In this document: in pieces, positions 34,109 to 42,280 of the stretch
Layout: each line of letters begins with the position of its first letter
Numbering within the stretch: position 1 is the stretch's first letter
NCBI GenBank assembly: GCA_038888615.1
Contig: JAWAID010000001.1
Location: 496,001-560,000, forward strand
Direction of reading: 5' to 3'
Length of the DNA: 64,000 nucleotides
Source of the DNA: Candidatus Korarchaeum sp.
Lineage (GTDB): Archaea; Korarchaeota; Korarchaeia; Korarchaeales; Korarchaeaceae
Made by a program: the position numbers and the translations under genes
The notes under the pieces: model-generated
Seen by the model: only the letters and a program-made list of their open reading frames with translations
The model's database searches: none
Told to the model about the DNA's origin: nothing

Positions 34109-35548
34109 TCAGTAAGACCTACCTATCCAGCATCTATGCTTTGCTTCCTCTCCACAAACGATACATCTCTCACCTTTCCCTTCGAGTACACCTTCCTCAT
34201 ATCCGAGAAGACCATAACCGCCCTTCTCCTCAACTTCGTGACCGCACTCCTCCTTCCCGCACCAAGCGAAGGACACTACTTTAACTTTAACGTTCTCAAC
34301 TAGTTCCTCTAAGTTCTTAGCGTTATACATCCTCTCCCTAAAGTAATTCCATGCTTGTTCCGCGAGTACTCTCTCAATGTCTCTCAAGAGCTCATCTATG
34401 AACTCAACAGCTCCTTCTAATGGTACATTGAGTCTCTCCATTTTATCCCTTCTGAAAATAGTCAGTTCCCTACCTTCGAGCTCTTTCCTCCCAATCTCTA
34501 CTCTAATGGGAACTCCCCTCATCTCCCACTTGTAGAACTTATAGCCAGGTCTCTCATCGCCCTCATCCAGATGCACCCTGAACCTCTCAGAGAGGAGATA
34601 TCTCACCTCCCTGCAGTAATCCAGTATCCTCTCCTCGTAGTCCTTCGTGGGTATCGGGACTATGACCACTTGTATAGGAGCTATCCTCGGTGGTAACCTG
34701 AGTCCCCTGTTATCTCCATGTATAGCTATGACAGCTGCTAGAGATCTCTCTGAGATCCCGAACGAAGTGGTGTTGACGTTCCTCTTCTCACCCTTCTCAT
34801 CCATGTACGTTAGGTCATACGTCTTAGCAAAGAGATCTCCGAAGTTTATCGCACTACCGAGCTCCAAGGCCTTACCATCCGGCATTATCGTTACTATGTC
34901 GTAATTGTAGAGAGCGCCCGGGAAGGTGTCCCAGGGCATCGTCTTCACAACTATGTAGGGGACGAGCAGTTCATCGTAAAAGCTCTTATAGATCCATACC
35001 TCTAAATTGACTTGTTCAACGGCTTCCTCATATGTGGCATGGAAGCTATGACCTTCCTTGAAGAAAGCGACTTCCCTGACTCTCAGCATAGGCCTGGTCG
35101 CTTTAGTTTCGTATCTGTAAATAGGAGCTATCTGATATATCCTTATCGGGAGATCCCTATAGCTACTTATCCATCTCGATAGGACCTCGTACATTATAGC
35201 CTCGCTCGTGGGTCTGAGGGCCAATTTCTCCTGTATCTCTTGCCTACCCAATCTAGTTACCCAGAACACCGAATCCTGGAAGCCCTTGATGAATCGGAAC
35301 TCCCTACTAAGAACGCTCTCAGGGACTATAGACGGGAAGTATACCCTCTTATGACCTGTTTTTCTAAGCAATCTCTCCATAATGTTCATTATATTCTCCA
35401 TGAGCTCGTACCCGTACGGTAACCAGACGTACATTCCCTTTACCGGGTACCTCTCATCCAATATCTCCGACTTGAAGATCACCTCATCGAACCATCTGGA
35501 GAAGTCCTCCTCCTTGGGCACTACCTCGTACGCTTCCCTCTCGGACAT
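34109..35548 (-). CDS. proS: prolyl-tRNA synthetase, archaeal/eukaryotic type
   Basis: 479 residues, class II. Motif 2 is around YRYETKATRPMLRVREVAFFKEGHSFHA. The anticodon-binding domain follows, then the C-terminal zinc domain characteristic of this ProRS branch (CGKEECG, then CIVCGEEAKHRC), ending in the expected Tyr (GRSY). No editing insertion is seen between motifs 2 and 3. The gene stands alone between eS26 and the Ctu2-like gene. Confidence 0.95.
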   Translation of the reverse strand: MSEREAYEVVPKEEDFSRWFDEVIFKSEILDERYPVKGMYVWLPYGYELMENIMNIMERLLRKTGHKRVYFPSIVPESVLSREFRFIKGFQDSVFWVTRLGRQEIQEKLALRPTSEAIMYEVLSRWISSYRDLPIRIYQIAPIYRYETKATRPMLRVREVAFFKEGHSFHATYEEAVEQVNLEVWIYKSFYDELLVPYIVVKTMPWDTFPGALYNYDIVTIMPDGKALELGSAINFGDLFAKTYDLTYMDEKGEKRNVNTTSFGISERSLAAVIAIHGDNRGLRLPPRIAPIQVVIVPIPTKDYEERILDYCREVRYLLSERFRVHLDEGDERPGYKFYKWEMRGVPIRVEIGRKELEGRELTIFRRDKMERLNVPLEGAVEFIDELLRDIERVLAEQAWNYFRERMYNAKNLEELVENVKVKVVSFAWCGKEECGHEVEEKGGYGLLGYEEGVLEGKGERCIVCGEEAKHRCWIGRSY

Positions 35549-35563
35549 TCTCCCATCACCTAG

Positions 35564-36247
35564 TCACTGATCACTCCGAACCCCTACCGCCCTTAAAAAA
35601 TCTGTCCTCTCGGTGAACCTTAAAAGGTTGAATCTGATCCCCGGGCTGTCCCTCTCGAGTTCTTCCACCATCCTCAAGTAAGGGTCATTCGGCGTACCTA
35701 CTTCTCGACACCTGTCTCCACAGAGGGCGAGTATCTCCTCCAGAGGCACCTCGACGAAGGGCGCGACGAAGTTCTCAATCTTACTGAGGGCGATGTGGAG
35801 TCTACCTGAGATTATGAGGAAATCCGGTGAGCCCGTGAATATGAATCGCATTAATAGGGAGACAACATCATCGAGGATGAGCGGAAGGATCACCTTCTCA
35901 CGTCTAAATGAGAAAAACTCCACTACCTCACGTAGCATTTCGGGGATCTCCTCCCTAGAGTGAAAACCCAGCTTAGCAGAATCTATGCTAACCGGAAATT
36001 CGGACTCCATCTCAAAGAATAAACTCGATAGTTCCTTATCGTAAGGCAATTCTGTTCTCAGCATGAGAATATGATCATTTCTTGACAGTAAGTTGTTCTT
36101 ACTGACAAACCTCCCCATCCTCGTCAGGAGGGACGCCCTGAGGCATCTTCTGCATAGGGCCTCCCCTGAATACCTCCTCACCAGTACTGCCTCGGGAGCT
36201 CCGCACCTAGAACAACGGGTCAAGTTTTTAGAAGGGTTCCGCATCAC
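35564..36247 (-). CDS. inactive PP-loop paralogue resembling Ctu2/Ncs2
   Basis: 227 residues (GTG at 36247, or the adjacent ATG at 36244). The N-terminal zinc finger CSRCGAP and LCRRCLRASL (Cys12, 15, 32, 35) and the following RMGRFVSKNNLLSRNDHILML align with residues 4-52 of the TtuA-like protein at 11708-12697. Where TtuA has SGGKDS this protein has TELPYD, and FLIISGRLHIALSKIENF replaces the GHNLDD block. All ATP- and cluster-binding residues are missing. Eukaryotic Ctu2/Ncs2 is likewise a dead paralogue that partners active Ctu1. The homology is my reading by eye; the Ctu2-like role is inference. Confidence 0.6.
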   Translation of the reverse strand: MMRNPSKNLTRCSRCGAPEAVLVRRYSGEALCRRCLRASLLTRMGRFVSKNNLLSRNDHILMLRTELPYDKELSSLFFEMESEFPVSIDSAKLGFHSREEIPEMLREVVEFFSFRREKVILPLILDDVVSLLMRFIFTGSPDFLIISGRLHIALSKIENFVAPFVEVPLEEILALCGDRCREVGTPNDPYLRMVEELERDSPGIRFNLLRFTERTDFLRAVGVRSDQ

Positions 36248-36277
36248 TGAGAGGTGCGTGGCTCACTTGATATAAAG
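36224..36277. promoter_or_regulatory. interlocked divergent promoters, Ctu2-like / nucleotidyltransferase
   Basis: GTTTTTA at 36224-36230 is centred 27 bases from the plus GTG at 36254. GATATAAAG at 36269-36277 is centred 26-29 bases from the minus starts at 36244/36247. Each box lies inside the opposite gene's first codons, and the start codons are only about 6 bases apart. Confidence 0.5.
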
Positions 36278-36967
36278 CCGGAGGGGGAGGAGCTCTACGA
36301 GGGGAGGAGATGGGAGATACTGAGAGAGAAGAGGAATAGGGGAATGATTATTTTAGAGACCTTGATGGAAAGTGGAATTTCCGGATTCATTTACGGGAGT
36401 GTTGCAAGAGGGGATGTGAGAGAGGAGAGCGATATAGATGTGGTGATCTTAGATTGCTCACTCCCTCCTTCCTTAATAGAGGAAGTCCTACTGACCGAGA
36501 TAGGAGATCCCTACTACAGGGAAATAGTACAGGCCTCCCCTAGGAGCGTGCCGAAGTACCACATACACTTCGACAACGAGCTAGTGGTTTCCATTCCTTT
36601 GGGAACTGTGAGGATGAGGGAGAGGGAGTTCTACAGGTTCGGTGGAAGGGTGGGGTTGGAGGGATTGAGAGAGGGTATCAGAGTACCTGGTGTGAGCAAG
36701 GAACTCAAGCTGATATACCCGACACCCTCAGGTCATCTGGTGTTCCCGGTCATAGGATATGAGAGCGCGGTAGCTAAGATACTAGGGATAGATGAGGGTT
36801 CAGTGAAGGAGAGAGTCACTGTCCTAACCAAGAGGAAGACAGTCGGTAAGACCGGATTGTACGCCTATTATCGCTTGATGCCCGGGGAATCTGTAGAGGA
36901 AGCCCTCTCCAAGCTTAGAGGAGTTAAAAAGTGGTTCGATGAGAGGCTTAAGGAAGAGGGACTCTAG
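36254..36967 (+). CDS. archaeal nucleotidyltransferase-domain protein
   Basis: 237 residues. The nucleotidyltransferase (Pol beta-fold) signature GSVARGDVREESDIDVVIL holds GS and the paired aspartates. The rest, including ELKLIYPTPSGHLVFPVIGYESAVAKILG, matches a conserved archaeal COG2413-like family of unknown substrate. It is too long to be a MNT-type antitoxin. GTG start at 36254 with a nearly leaderless mRNA expected. Function unknown beyond likely nucleotidyl transfer. Confidence 0.75.
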   Translation: MRGSLDIKPEGEELYEGRRWEILREKRNRGMIILETLMESGISGFIYGSVARGDVREESDIDVVILDCSLPPSLIEEVLLTEIGDPYYREIVQASPRSVPKYHIHFDNELVVSIPLGTVRMREREFYRFGGRVGLEGLREGIRVPGVSKELKLIYPTPSGHLVFPVIGYESAVAKILGIDEGSVKERVTVLTKRKTVGKTGLYAYYRLMPGESVEEALSKLRGVKKWFDERLKEEGL

Positions 36968-36970
36968 CAG

Positions 36971-38056
36971 TTAAGAATAAATCTTATATCTCAACTTAGC
37001 CGCTATCCCGCCTATGCTTTCTAACTTCTCCCCTGGTTCGCTTTCAGAATTTATTATTCGGAACTCAGCTCTAGTTCTCTCGCATCCCTCCAGCAAGTAG
37101 AAAACGTCGCCTCTGATGTCGGGATCGAAGAAGAGGGAGCTCGAGATGAGCACTAACTCCGCTGCTCCCTGATCAACGACTCCAATCACCTCTTTGAGTC
37201 CATACACCACGAGCTCCGATCCCTTAGCGAGGAGATTGAAGATCTCATCTACGTTCATCATGTCCTTAGTGAGCTCGAGTTCCCTCAACACCTTATCAGC
37301 TTCCCCTCTTCTTAACATCTCTATCACCCCTGAGAATGTCGCACTGCTGGCATCGCCCTCCCTGATCTTCTCCCCGAGCTCAGGATCCTTCAGCTTCACG
37401 TAGGAGATGAGCTTCTCCTTGGTGAATCCCGGCCCTCCAATCACTATTGCCTTAGGCTTAACCTTGCTGTTCAGTTCATGCAGGACGCTTAGGACCTCCG
37501 AGAAGTACCTCCTCTCCTCCCCCTCCCTCCCCCTCAGGTCTTCCATCTTGGAAGGGAGCTTTGATCTTACATAAGCTACTTCCTCGGCTCTGATAGGGTT
37601 TACCCTAGCTATAGTAGCTCCTTCGTCGTCTATTGCCACTAGAACAAGCTCTCCCTTCTCTGAAAGACTTTCTGCTTTCTTAAGAATATCTAAATGAGCT
37701 TTTTTCCAGGATTTCTTGATTACCGTGAGTACGGAGCCCTCGTCAACGGAGAAGGTGTGGTGTTGCCCTTGAATCCCGAACTTGTCAGGTCCAACCCTTA
37801 CTACACCGGAGATCCTCAACCTGGATGAGTAGTGATCTAGCTTAACCTTATCGACCTCTATCGTAAGCGTCATAGGGACCCTCTCCCCGCTATCAGCTCT
37901 TATCCCATCTTGCTTGACCCTCCTGAGAGTCCTCATTGTCACGAGATCCCCCTTCTCGATCACTGCGGATAACCAGTACATATCGTTCAAGTTTTCTATC
38001 TTTATTTTCACGATTCCCCTCTTAAGATCTTCCTCCAGGATCCTCAAGGATTTCAC
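36971..38056 (-). CDS. pelA: Pelota (Dom34) ribosome-rescue factor
   Basis: 361 residues with three eRF1-related domains: an Sm-like N-terminal domain ([23 protein letters not shown]), the central domain starting near [16 protein letters not shown], and the C-terminal domain with [18 protein letters not shown]. There is no GGQ loop, which separates Pelota from release factor aRF1. With aEF1A or aABCE1 it dissociates stalled ribosomes. It lies 9 bases downstream of dnaG, so the two are probably co-transcribed. Confidence 0.93.
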   Translation of the reverse strand: MKSLRILEEDLKRGIVKIKIENLNDMYWLSAVIEKGDLVTMRTLRRVKQDGIRADSGERVPMTLTIEVDKVKLDHYSSRLRISGVVRVGPDKFGIQGQHHTFSVDEGSVLTVIKKSWKKAHLDILKKAESLSEKGELVLVAIDDEGATIARVNPIRAEEVAYVRSKLPSKMEDLRGREGEERRYFSEVLSVLHELNSKVKPKAIVIGGPGFTKEKLISYVKLKDPELGEKIREGDASSATFSGVIEMLRRGEADKVLRELELTKDMMNVDEIFNLLAKGSELVVYGLKEVIGVVDQGAAELVLISSSLFFDPDIRGDVFYLLEGCERTRAEFRIINSESEPGEKLESIGGIAAKLRYKIYS

Positions 38057-38065
38057 CTATAAGTC

Positions 38066-39280
38066 TCACTGGATGGTATATATCGCGAGACCGGCGCCCT
38101 TCCTCACTATATCCTTGGCGACGTTCCCTACTATAGCCTTGACACCGACCTCGTAAGCTCGGTCAAGTATCCTTTGGGTGATCACTCTATCATAAACTAT
38201 ATACCTCACGCCCTTAAGGTCGTTGAGCTCATTCAGGAGCTCCCCTACCGAAGTCTCCTTCATAACGTTGAGGTCATCGTCTAGGAAGATGACCTTATCC
38301 GTATTTCTGACCCTCTCGTAAAATCCTCTGAACATTTCTGGAATCCTCAATAATCTCTCATCTACATCATACGAGGTCGTCCTACTCTCAGAAACGGGCT
38401 TAGATTCTACTTGGACGTACTTCTCTCTCATAAGCGATATGCCTAACTCCCTCCTCACATCATCGGCTGGGACAGCTGAGGATAACGCTTTTCTTATCTC
38501 CTTAGCTGTCAACTCCTCCACAACCTTCCCATCAGGCGCTCTAGCCACATAATCGATATCTGTCTGCTCTAATAAGGTTCTCAGAACCATCTCTCCACCT
38601 CTATCCCCATCAACGAAGGCTATAGCTTCCTTCTCAGATATCAGCTTTACTAGGGATTTAGGGACCCTCTCTAAAGCTCCGCCCATCGCTATTACGTTAT
38701 CGAAGCCGTACTTCAACAGGTTCATCACGTCAGCTCTACCCTCAACCACTATTATCTCAGGAGACTCCTCGATACCCCTGCCTGCTGGGAGCTGTTCCTC
38801 CCCATAAAGCATGAAACTCGACTTAGCGCTCTCCCTTTCAACGAATTCTATAAGCCTCCTGAAGCTATCCTCCTTCTCTATGGACCAGTTCTTCAGTATC
38901 TCAGTAGCCCTCCTAGCGATTTCGTTTCTCCTCTCCTCCCTCTCATCTACTATCCTTATTAGCTTGAAGCTAGCCTGATAAGGCCCGACCTTATCGATTG
39001 TTTCCATTGCAGCAATGAGGAGAGCTGTTCTAACCTTATCCAGCCCTGAATACAGCTCTACTACACCCTTAGACCCTTCTCCCTCCCTCCTCAGCTTTAT
39101 GTTTATCCTACCAATTTTCCCAGTTCTTTGAAGTTCCTTGAGCTCCAACTCAGGCCCCAAGAGGCCCTCCAGTTGTCCGAATATGGCGCCTATGACATCA
39201 CTCGTCTCCACAACCCCGTTAACCGATACTTCGAGCTTAGCTATGTACTTAGGATGGAAAGCATCCTTCTTACCTTCCAT
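38066..39280 (-). CDS. dnaG: DnaG-type primase, archaeal
   Basis: 404 residues. The archaeal DnaG core is a Toprim domain with IIVVEGRADVMNLLKYGF (catalytic Glu) and FVDGDRGGEM (DxD), flanked by archaeal-specific N- and C-terminal parts. It is reported to associate with the exosome in archaea and has primase activity in vitro. I start at ATG 39280 (MEGKKDAFH), preceded by GGGAGGT at 8 bases; the longer version from 39307 lacks such a site. The leader contains the H/ACA-type RNA at 39305-39391. Confidence 0.92.
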   Translation of the reverse strand: MEGKKDAFHPKYIAKLEVSVNGVVETSDVIGAIFGQLEGLLGPELELKELQRTGKIGRINIKLRREGEGSKGVVELYSGLDKVRTALLIAAMETIDKVGPYQASFKLIRIVDEREERRNEIARRATEILKNWSIEKEDSFRRLIEFVERESAKSSFMLYGEEQLPAGRGIEESPEIIVVEGRADVMNLLKYGFDNVIAMGGALERVPKSLVKLISEKEAIAFVDGDRGGEMVLRTLLEQTDIDYVARAPDGKVVEELTAKEIRKALSSAVPADDVRRELGISLMREKYVQVESKPVSESRTTSYDVDERLLRIPEMFRGFYERVRNTDKVIFLDDDLNVMKETSVGELLNELNDLKGVRYIVYDRVITQRILDRAYEVGVKAIVGNVAKDIVRKGAGLAIYTIQ

Positions 39281-39304
39281 CAAGTTAAACCTCCCTCTCT
39301 GATA

Positions 39305-39391
39305 CACTGTCCGCCCGCCAACTAGTCCCCAGAGGTCATCGATCAGCCCACGCTTTCCTCCCTACCTCCGAGGTCATCGAGTGGCGGGCGG
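39305..39391 (-). ncRNA. H/ACA-type pseudouridylation guide RNA (predicted)
   Basis: Read on the minus strand. A perfect 10-bp basal stem joins CCGCCCGCCA (39382-39391) to TGGCGGGCGG (39311-39320) and is followed at once by ACA (39308-39310). Inside, a 10-bp upper stem joins CCTCGGAGGT to ACCTCTGGGG. Between the stems lie an 8-base (CTCGATGA) and a 6-base (ACTAGT) strand, forming a pseudouridylation pocket with 16 bases from its top to ACA, as in archaeal H/ACA RNAs. The apical part has CTGA and GATGA, compatible with a kink-turn for L7Ae. The predicted target would read ACUAGU-UN-UCAUCGAG or a subset. Confidence 0.7.
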
Positions 39392-39411
39392 TAATTATAC
39401 GACACTTGCCG

Positions 39412-39422
39412 CTAATATAATC
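39412..39422 (-). promoter_or_regulatory. TATA box of the H/ACA RNA / dnaG transcript
   Basis: GATTATATTAG on the minus strand, centred 26 bases before 39391, exactly where the basal stem of the H/ACA RNA begins. Only 24 bases separate the predicted RNA 3' end from the dnaG ATG, so dnaG is probably transcribed from the same promoter. Confidence 0.55.
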
Positions 39423-39487
39423 TCTTCGGATGAGTCGGTACTGAGTAACGCTTATAGCTCTCATACCTGAGGTGAGGCGGATGAATC

Positions 39488-39691
39488 ATGGGAACGGTAA
39501 GAGAGAGGGCCATTAAGAGGGTAGCTTATAAGCTCGTGAAACAGTATCCGGACCTCTGGACGGAGGACTTCGAGCATAATAAGATAATACTATCTCAGAT
39601 AGCTGAGATAAAATCTAAAACATACAGGAACAGAATAGCTGGCTATATAACTCGTCTGAAGGTTAGAGAGAGACAGGGAACCCTCATATAG
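39488..39691 (+). CDS. rps17e: ribosomal protein eS17
   Basis: 67 residues, the normal archaeal length. VRERAIKRVAYKLVKQYPD, DFEHNK and the strongly conserved RNRIAGYITRL identify eS17. The ATG follows GAGGTGAGG, and a TATA-like GCTTATAGC lies near 39449. It diverges from the H/ACA-dnaG-pelA unit. Confidence 0.95.
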   Translation: MGTVRERAIKRVAYKLVKQYPDLWTEDFEHNKIILSQIAEIKSKTYRNRIAGYITRLKVRERQGTLI

Positions 39692-39786
39692 TCTGCAGAG
39701 GTCTTCAACCACCTGATTTTCATCGATTTCATCGATTTCAATGGAATGGTTTTTGAAGGGAGAAGGTCCGGGGAAGAGGATGCTGA

Positions 39787-41190
39787 ATGAACGTACACTT
39801 CCTGCGACTGAGAGAGAGTATTCTAAGCAGAGATGCGAAGATATCTGTGATAGGGCAAGGTTACATAGGCCTCCCCACAGCTCTCCTCTTAGCTGATTCT
39901 GGTTTTAGGGTAGTTGGATATGATGTGAACCCTGAGATAGTAGAAGAGCTCTCCAACGGTGAGACTAGGATGGAAAGCGAAAGGGGGATAAGGGACCTCC
40001 TCCTTAAGCATCTAGGACGTAATTACTTCCCAACAAACGATCACAGAGAACTGACAGGGTCCGACGTAATCATAATAGCTGTTCCCACTCCAAGGAAAGA
40101 CGGATCGGCGGATTTGAGTATGGTCTTACAAGCAATTGAGTTATCAGAATCTACTATCAGCAGAGGTGGCCTCATAGTAGTTGAGAGCACGCTTCCACCA
40201 AGGACGTTTGAGGGCGTTATACTAACGGAGATAAGGAGAGCGGGTTTTAGGTTAGGGGAGGATATCTTCGTCGCATACTGTCCTGAGAGAGCCATGCCGG
40301 GGGATCTAATCGAGGAGCTGATTAAGAGCTATAGGGTAATAGGTGCTGCTGATAGCGGATCAGCTGAGCTATCGAAGATCCTGTATAAGTCATTTGTCAG
40401 GGGGGATGTAGATGTGACGGATCCCCTCACAGCTGAGGTATCGAAGTTGGTCGAGAACTCATATAGGGATGTCAATATCGCATTCGCCAACGAGGTCGCG
40501 AGGATATGCGAGGCCTTAGGAGTAGATGTGAGAAAAGTCAGGGAGGTCGTCAATAAGCATCCTAGAGTTAAGATGCTGGTTCCCGGCATAGGGGTAGGAG
40601 GAAGCTGCCTTACGAAAGATCCTCTCTTCCTCTATTGGGCCTCTAGGGAAGCTGGTTACTCCCCAGAGCTTATAAATTTAGCTAGGAGCATTAACGAACG
40701 TATGCCTCATCACTACGCTGACCTAATTGATGGGTTCATCAGGGGTAAGAGGTCCGAGGGCAAGGGAAGGGTTTGCGTCCTCGGCGTCACCTACAAGGGA
40801 GATGTCCCGGATACCAGAGAGTCTCCCGCTGGCTACTTGATAAGGGAAATGATCAGAAGAGGGCATGAAGTCAGGGTGCACGACCCGATCGTACGCGAAT
40901 CATTCGGCGCTCTGTTCTTCGATAAGGTGGAGGAGGCTGTAGAAGGGGCTGACGCTGTAGTAATAGCTAGTGATCATACTGCGTTCAGAAAGATAGATCT
41001 TAAGGGACTGAAAGCTCTGACTGGAGAAGATCCTGTTCTTCTCCTGGATGGAAGGCTCGTTCTGGACCCTAGCGAAGCTGAGAGTTCAGGATTCATTTAC
41101 GCATCTGTCGGTAACATAAGCTCCCTAAGCGAGGTCATTAAGGAAATCTCTTCCGGAAAATATTTAATCTTTAATGAGATTATCTCATGA
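39787..41190 (+). CDS. UDP-sugar 6-dehydrogenase (UDP-N-acetyl-mannosamine/glucose type)
   Basis: 467 residues. NAD-binding Rossmann motif GQGYIGLPTALLLADSG, central helix with VENSYRDVNIAFANEVARICE, catalytic cysteine in GVGGSCLTKDPLFL, and a C-terminal UDP-binding domain with VLGVTYKGDVPDTRESP. It oxidises a UDP-hexose C6 alcohol to the acid, probably UDP-ManNAc or UDP-GlcNAc given the WecC-like pattern. It would feed surface glycans or N-glycosylation. The 3' end overlaps the convergent GlcF-like gene by 11 bases. Confidence 0.88.
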   Translation: MNVHFLRLRESILSRDAKISVIGQGYIGLPTALLLADSGFRVVGYDVNPEIVEELSNGETRMESERGIRDLLLKHLGRNYFPTNDHRELTGSDVIIIAVPTPRKDGSADLSMVLQAIELSESTISRGGLIVVESTLPPRTFEGVILTEIRRAGFRLGEDIFVAYCPERAMPGDLIEELIKSYRVIGAADSGSAELSKILYKSFVRGDVDVTDPLTAEVSKLVENSYRDVNIAFANEVARICEALGVDVRKVREVVNKHPRVKMLVPGIGVGGSCLTKDPLFLYWASREAGYSPELINLARSINERMPHHYADLIDGFIRGKRSEGKGRVCVLGVTYKGDVPDTRESPAGYLIREMIRRGHEVRVHDPIVRESFGALFFDKVEEAVEGADAVVIASDHTAFRKIDLKGLKALTGEDPVLLLDGRLVLDPSEAESSGFIYASVGNISSLSEVIKEISSGKYLIFNEIIS

Positions 41191-42280
41191 ATTCTAATAT
41201 AAAACTTGATATATGTGAAATTTTTATCCCTTTCATCCGACTTTTTGTTTCTAAAACATCCATTAGCATAGTATAGCATCCAATGTCCTCGATCACTACG
41301 TGGTTTGCCCCTAAGGCGCCAGCGGTGAATAAGACCTTCTGAACCCAGTTCGAGAATCTCCCTCTCTCCTCCCTATACATCAGCGTGAACCCGCAATCGC
41401 AACAGAGCCACTCTGGAGGATCCACCAAATTCACACCATCGAGAGCCATTATTAACGCATTAAGGTAGCTCTCGTTACTGCACGAGGGCACCGGAAGTAC
41501 GGAGAGATCCTTACCTTTGTACTTGTTCAGCTTTAATCTTCCCGATTTAACTGAGTCTATTATATAAGATGTTAAATCGACAAACCCTAAACCCTCATAC
41601 ATATTTGTGGTTAATGAGCACCCTGAAATAACTTTTTTCGGATTGAGGTCCAGTATGGTACTCAGAAGTCTGCCCTTGGACTCGTCAGCGAGATCCCTCT
41701 CCCCCAGTAAGTAGAGCAGAGCACCTGAGCAGGGCTCATTTGGACCTATAGTAGTGAAGTTTTCGGACGCTTTACCTAGGATCTTCATCACGTTCAGAGC
41801 TACCTCCGTCGCTCTATGCATCCAACAACCTGCGAATAGGAGGACATCAGAATCTCTCTTTGGTTGGAAGTCCGGAGGGAGCCAGTTACCCTTTATTAGG
41901 TCTTCGCCTATCGGGCTACCGGACTTCCTGAAGGAGTCCCTTATACCCACAGTGACTAGAGGGACATATCCCATGTCTATGAATGAGCTCCTCGCTACCA
42001 CCATCAGATCGAAGGGATTAAGACCGACGGGACAGTAGTCGTTACAGAGGCCGCAGTTAGCACACGTGAAGATATGCCTGAGCGTACCCTCCGTCAACTC
42101 GATAGTGCCCCTGGATAGCATAGATAGGATCTTCACCCTGGATCTCATACCCGAACTCTCAACCCGGTCCTCGACATTGAAGATGGGGCAAGGTATGTTA
42201 CAACCACCGCACCCCAAACACCTAGAAAGTTCTGAAGAGAGCTCGGAGTCGAATTCTACGCTCAAGAGATCACCTCTCAT
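41180..42280 (-). CDS. GlcF/HdrD-like Fe-S oxidoreductase subunit
   Basis: 366 residues. Two N-terminal 4Fe-4S motifs (CLGCGGCNIPCP, CANCGLCNDYCP) are followed by cysteine-rich CCG-type domains with AGCWMHR, EPCSGALLYL, PVPSCSNES and LCCDCGF. This is the electron-accepting subunit of glycolate/lactate dehydrogenases and relatives of heterodisulfide reductase. The gene overlaps the FAD subunit by 4 bases. Electrons from a hydroxy acid would go to quinone or another carrier; the acceptor is inference. Confidence 0.88.
   Translation of the reverse strand: MRGDLLSVEFDSELSSELSRCLGCGGCNIPCPIFNVEDRVESSGMRSRVKILSMLSRGTIELTEGTLRHIFTCANCGLCNDYCPVGLNPFDLMVVARSSFIDMGYVPLVTVGIRDSFRKSGSPIGEDLIKGNWLPPDFQPKRDSDVLLFAGCWMHRATEVALNVMKILGKASENFTTIGPNEPCSGALLYLLGERDLADESKGRLLSTILDLNPKKVISGCSLTTNMYEGLGFVDLTSYIIDSVKSGRLKLNKYKGKDLSVLPVPSCSNESYLNALIMALDGVNLVDPPEWLCCDCGFTLMYREERGRFSNWVQKVLFTAGALGANHVVIEDIGCYTMLMDVLETKSRMKGIKISHISSFILEFMR

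Noticed and set aside
39305-39391. C/D box sRNA, because GATGA occurs twice and CTGA once
   Set aside because: Guide spacing (27 bases from GATGA to CTGA) and the missing terminal CTGA do not fit. The two-stem pocket with ACA fits H/ACA much better.
39710-39760. Short repeats TTTCATCGAT between eS17 and the UDP-sugar dehydrogenase
   Set aside because: Two and a half copies of 9-10 bases without spacer regularity; neither a CRISPR nor a clear operator.
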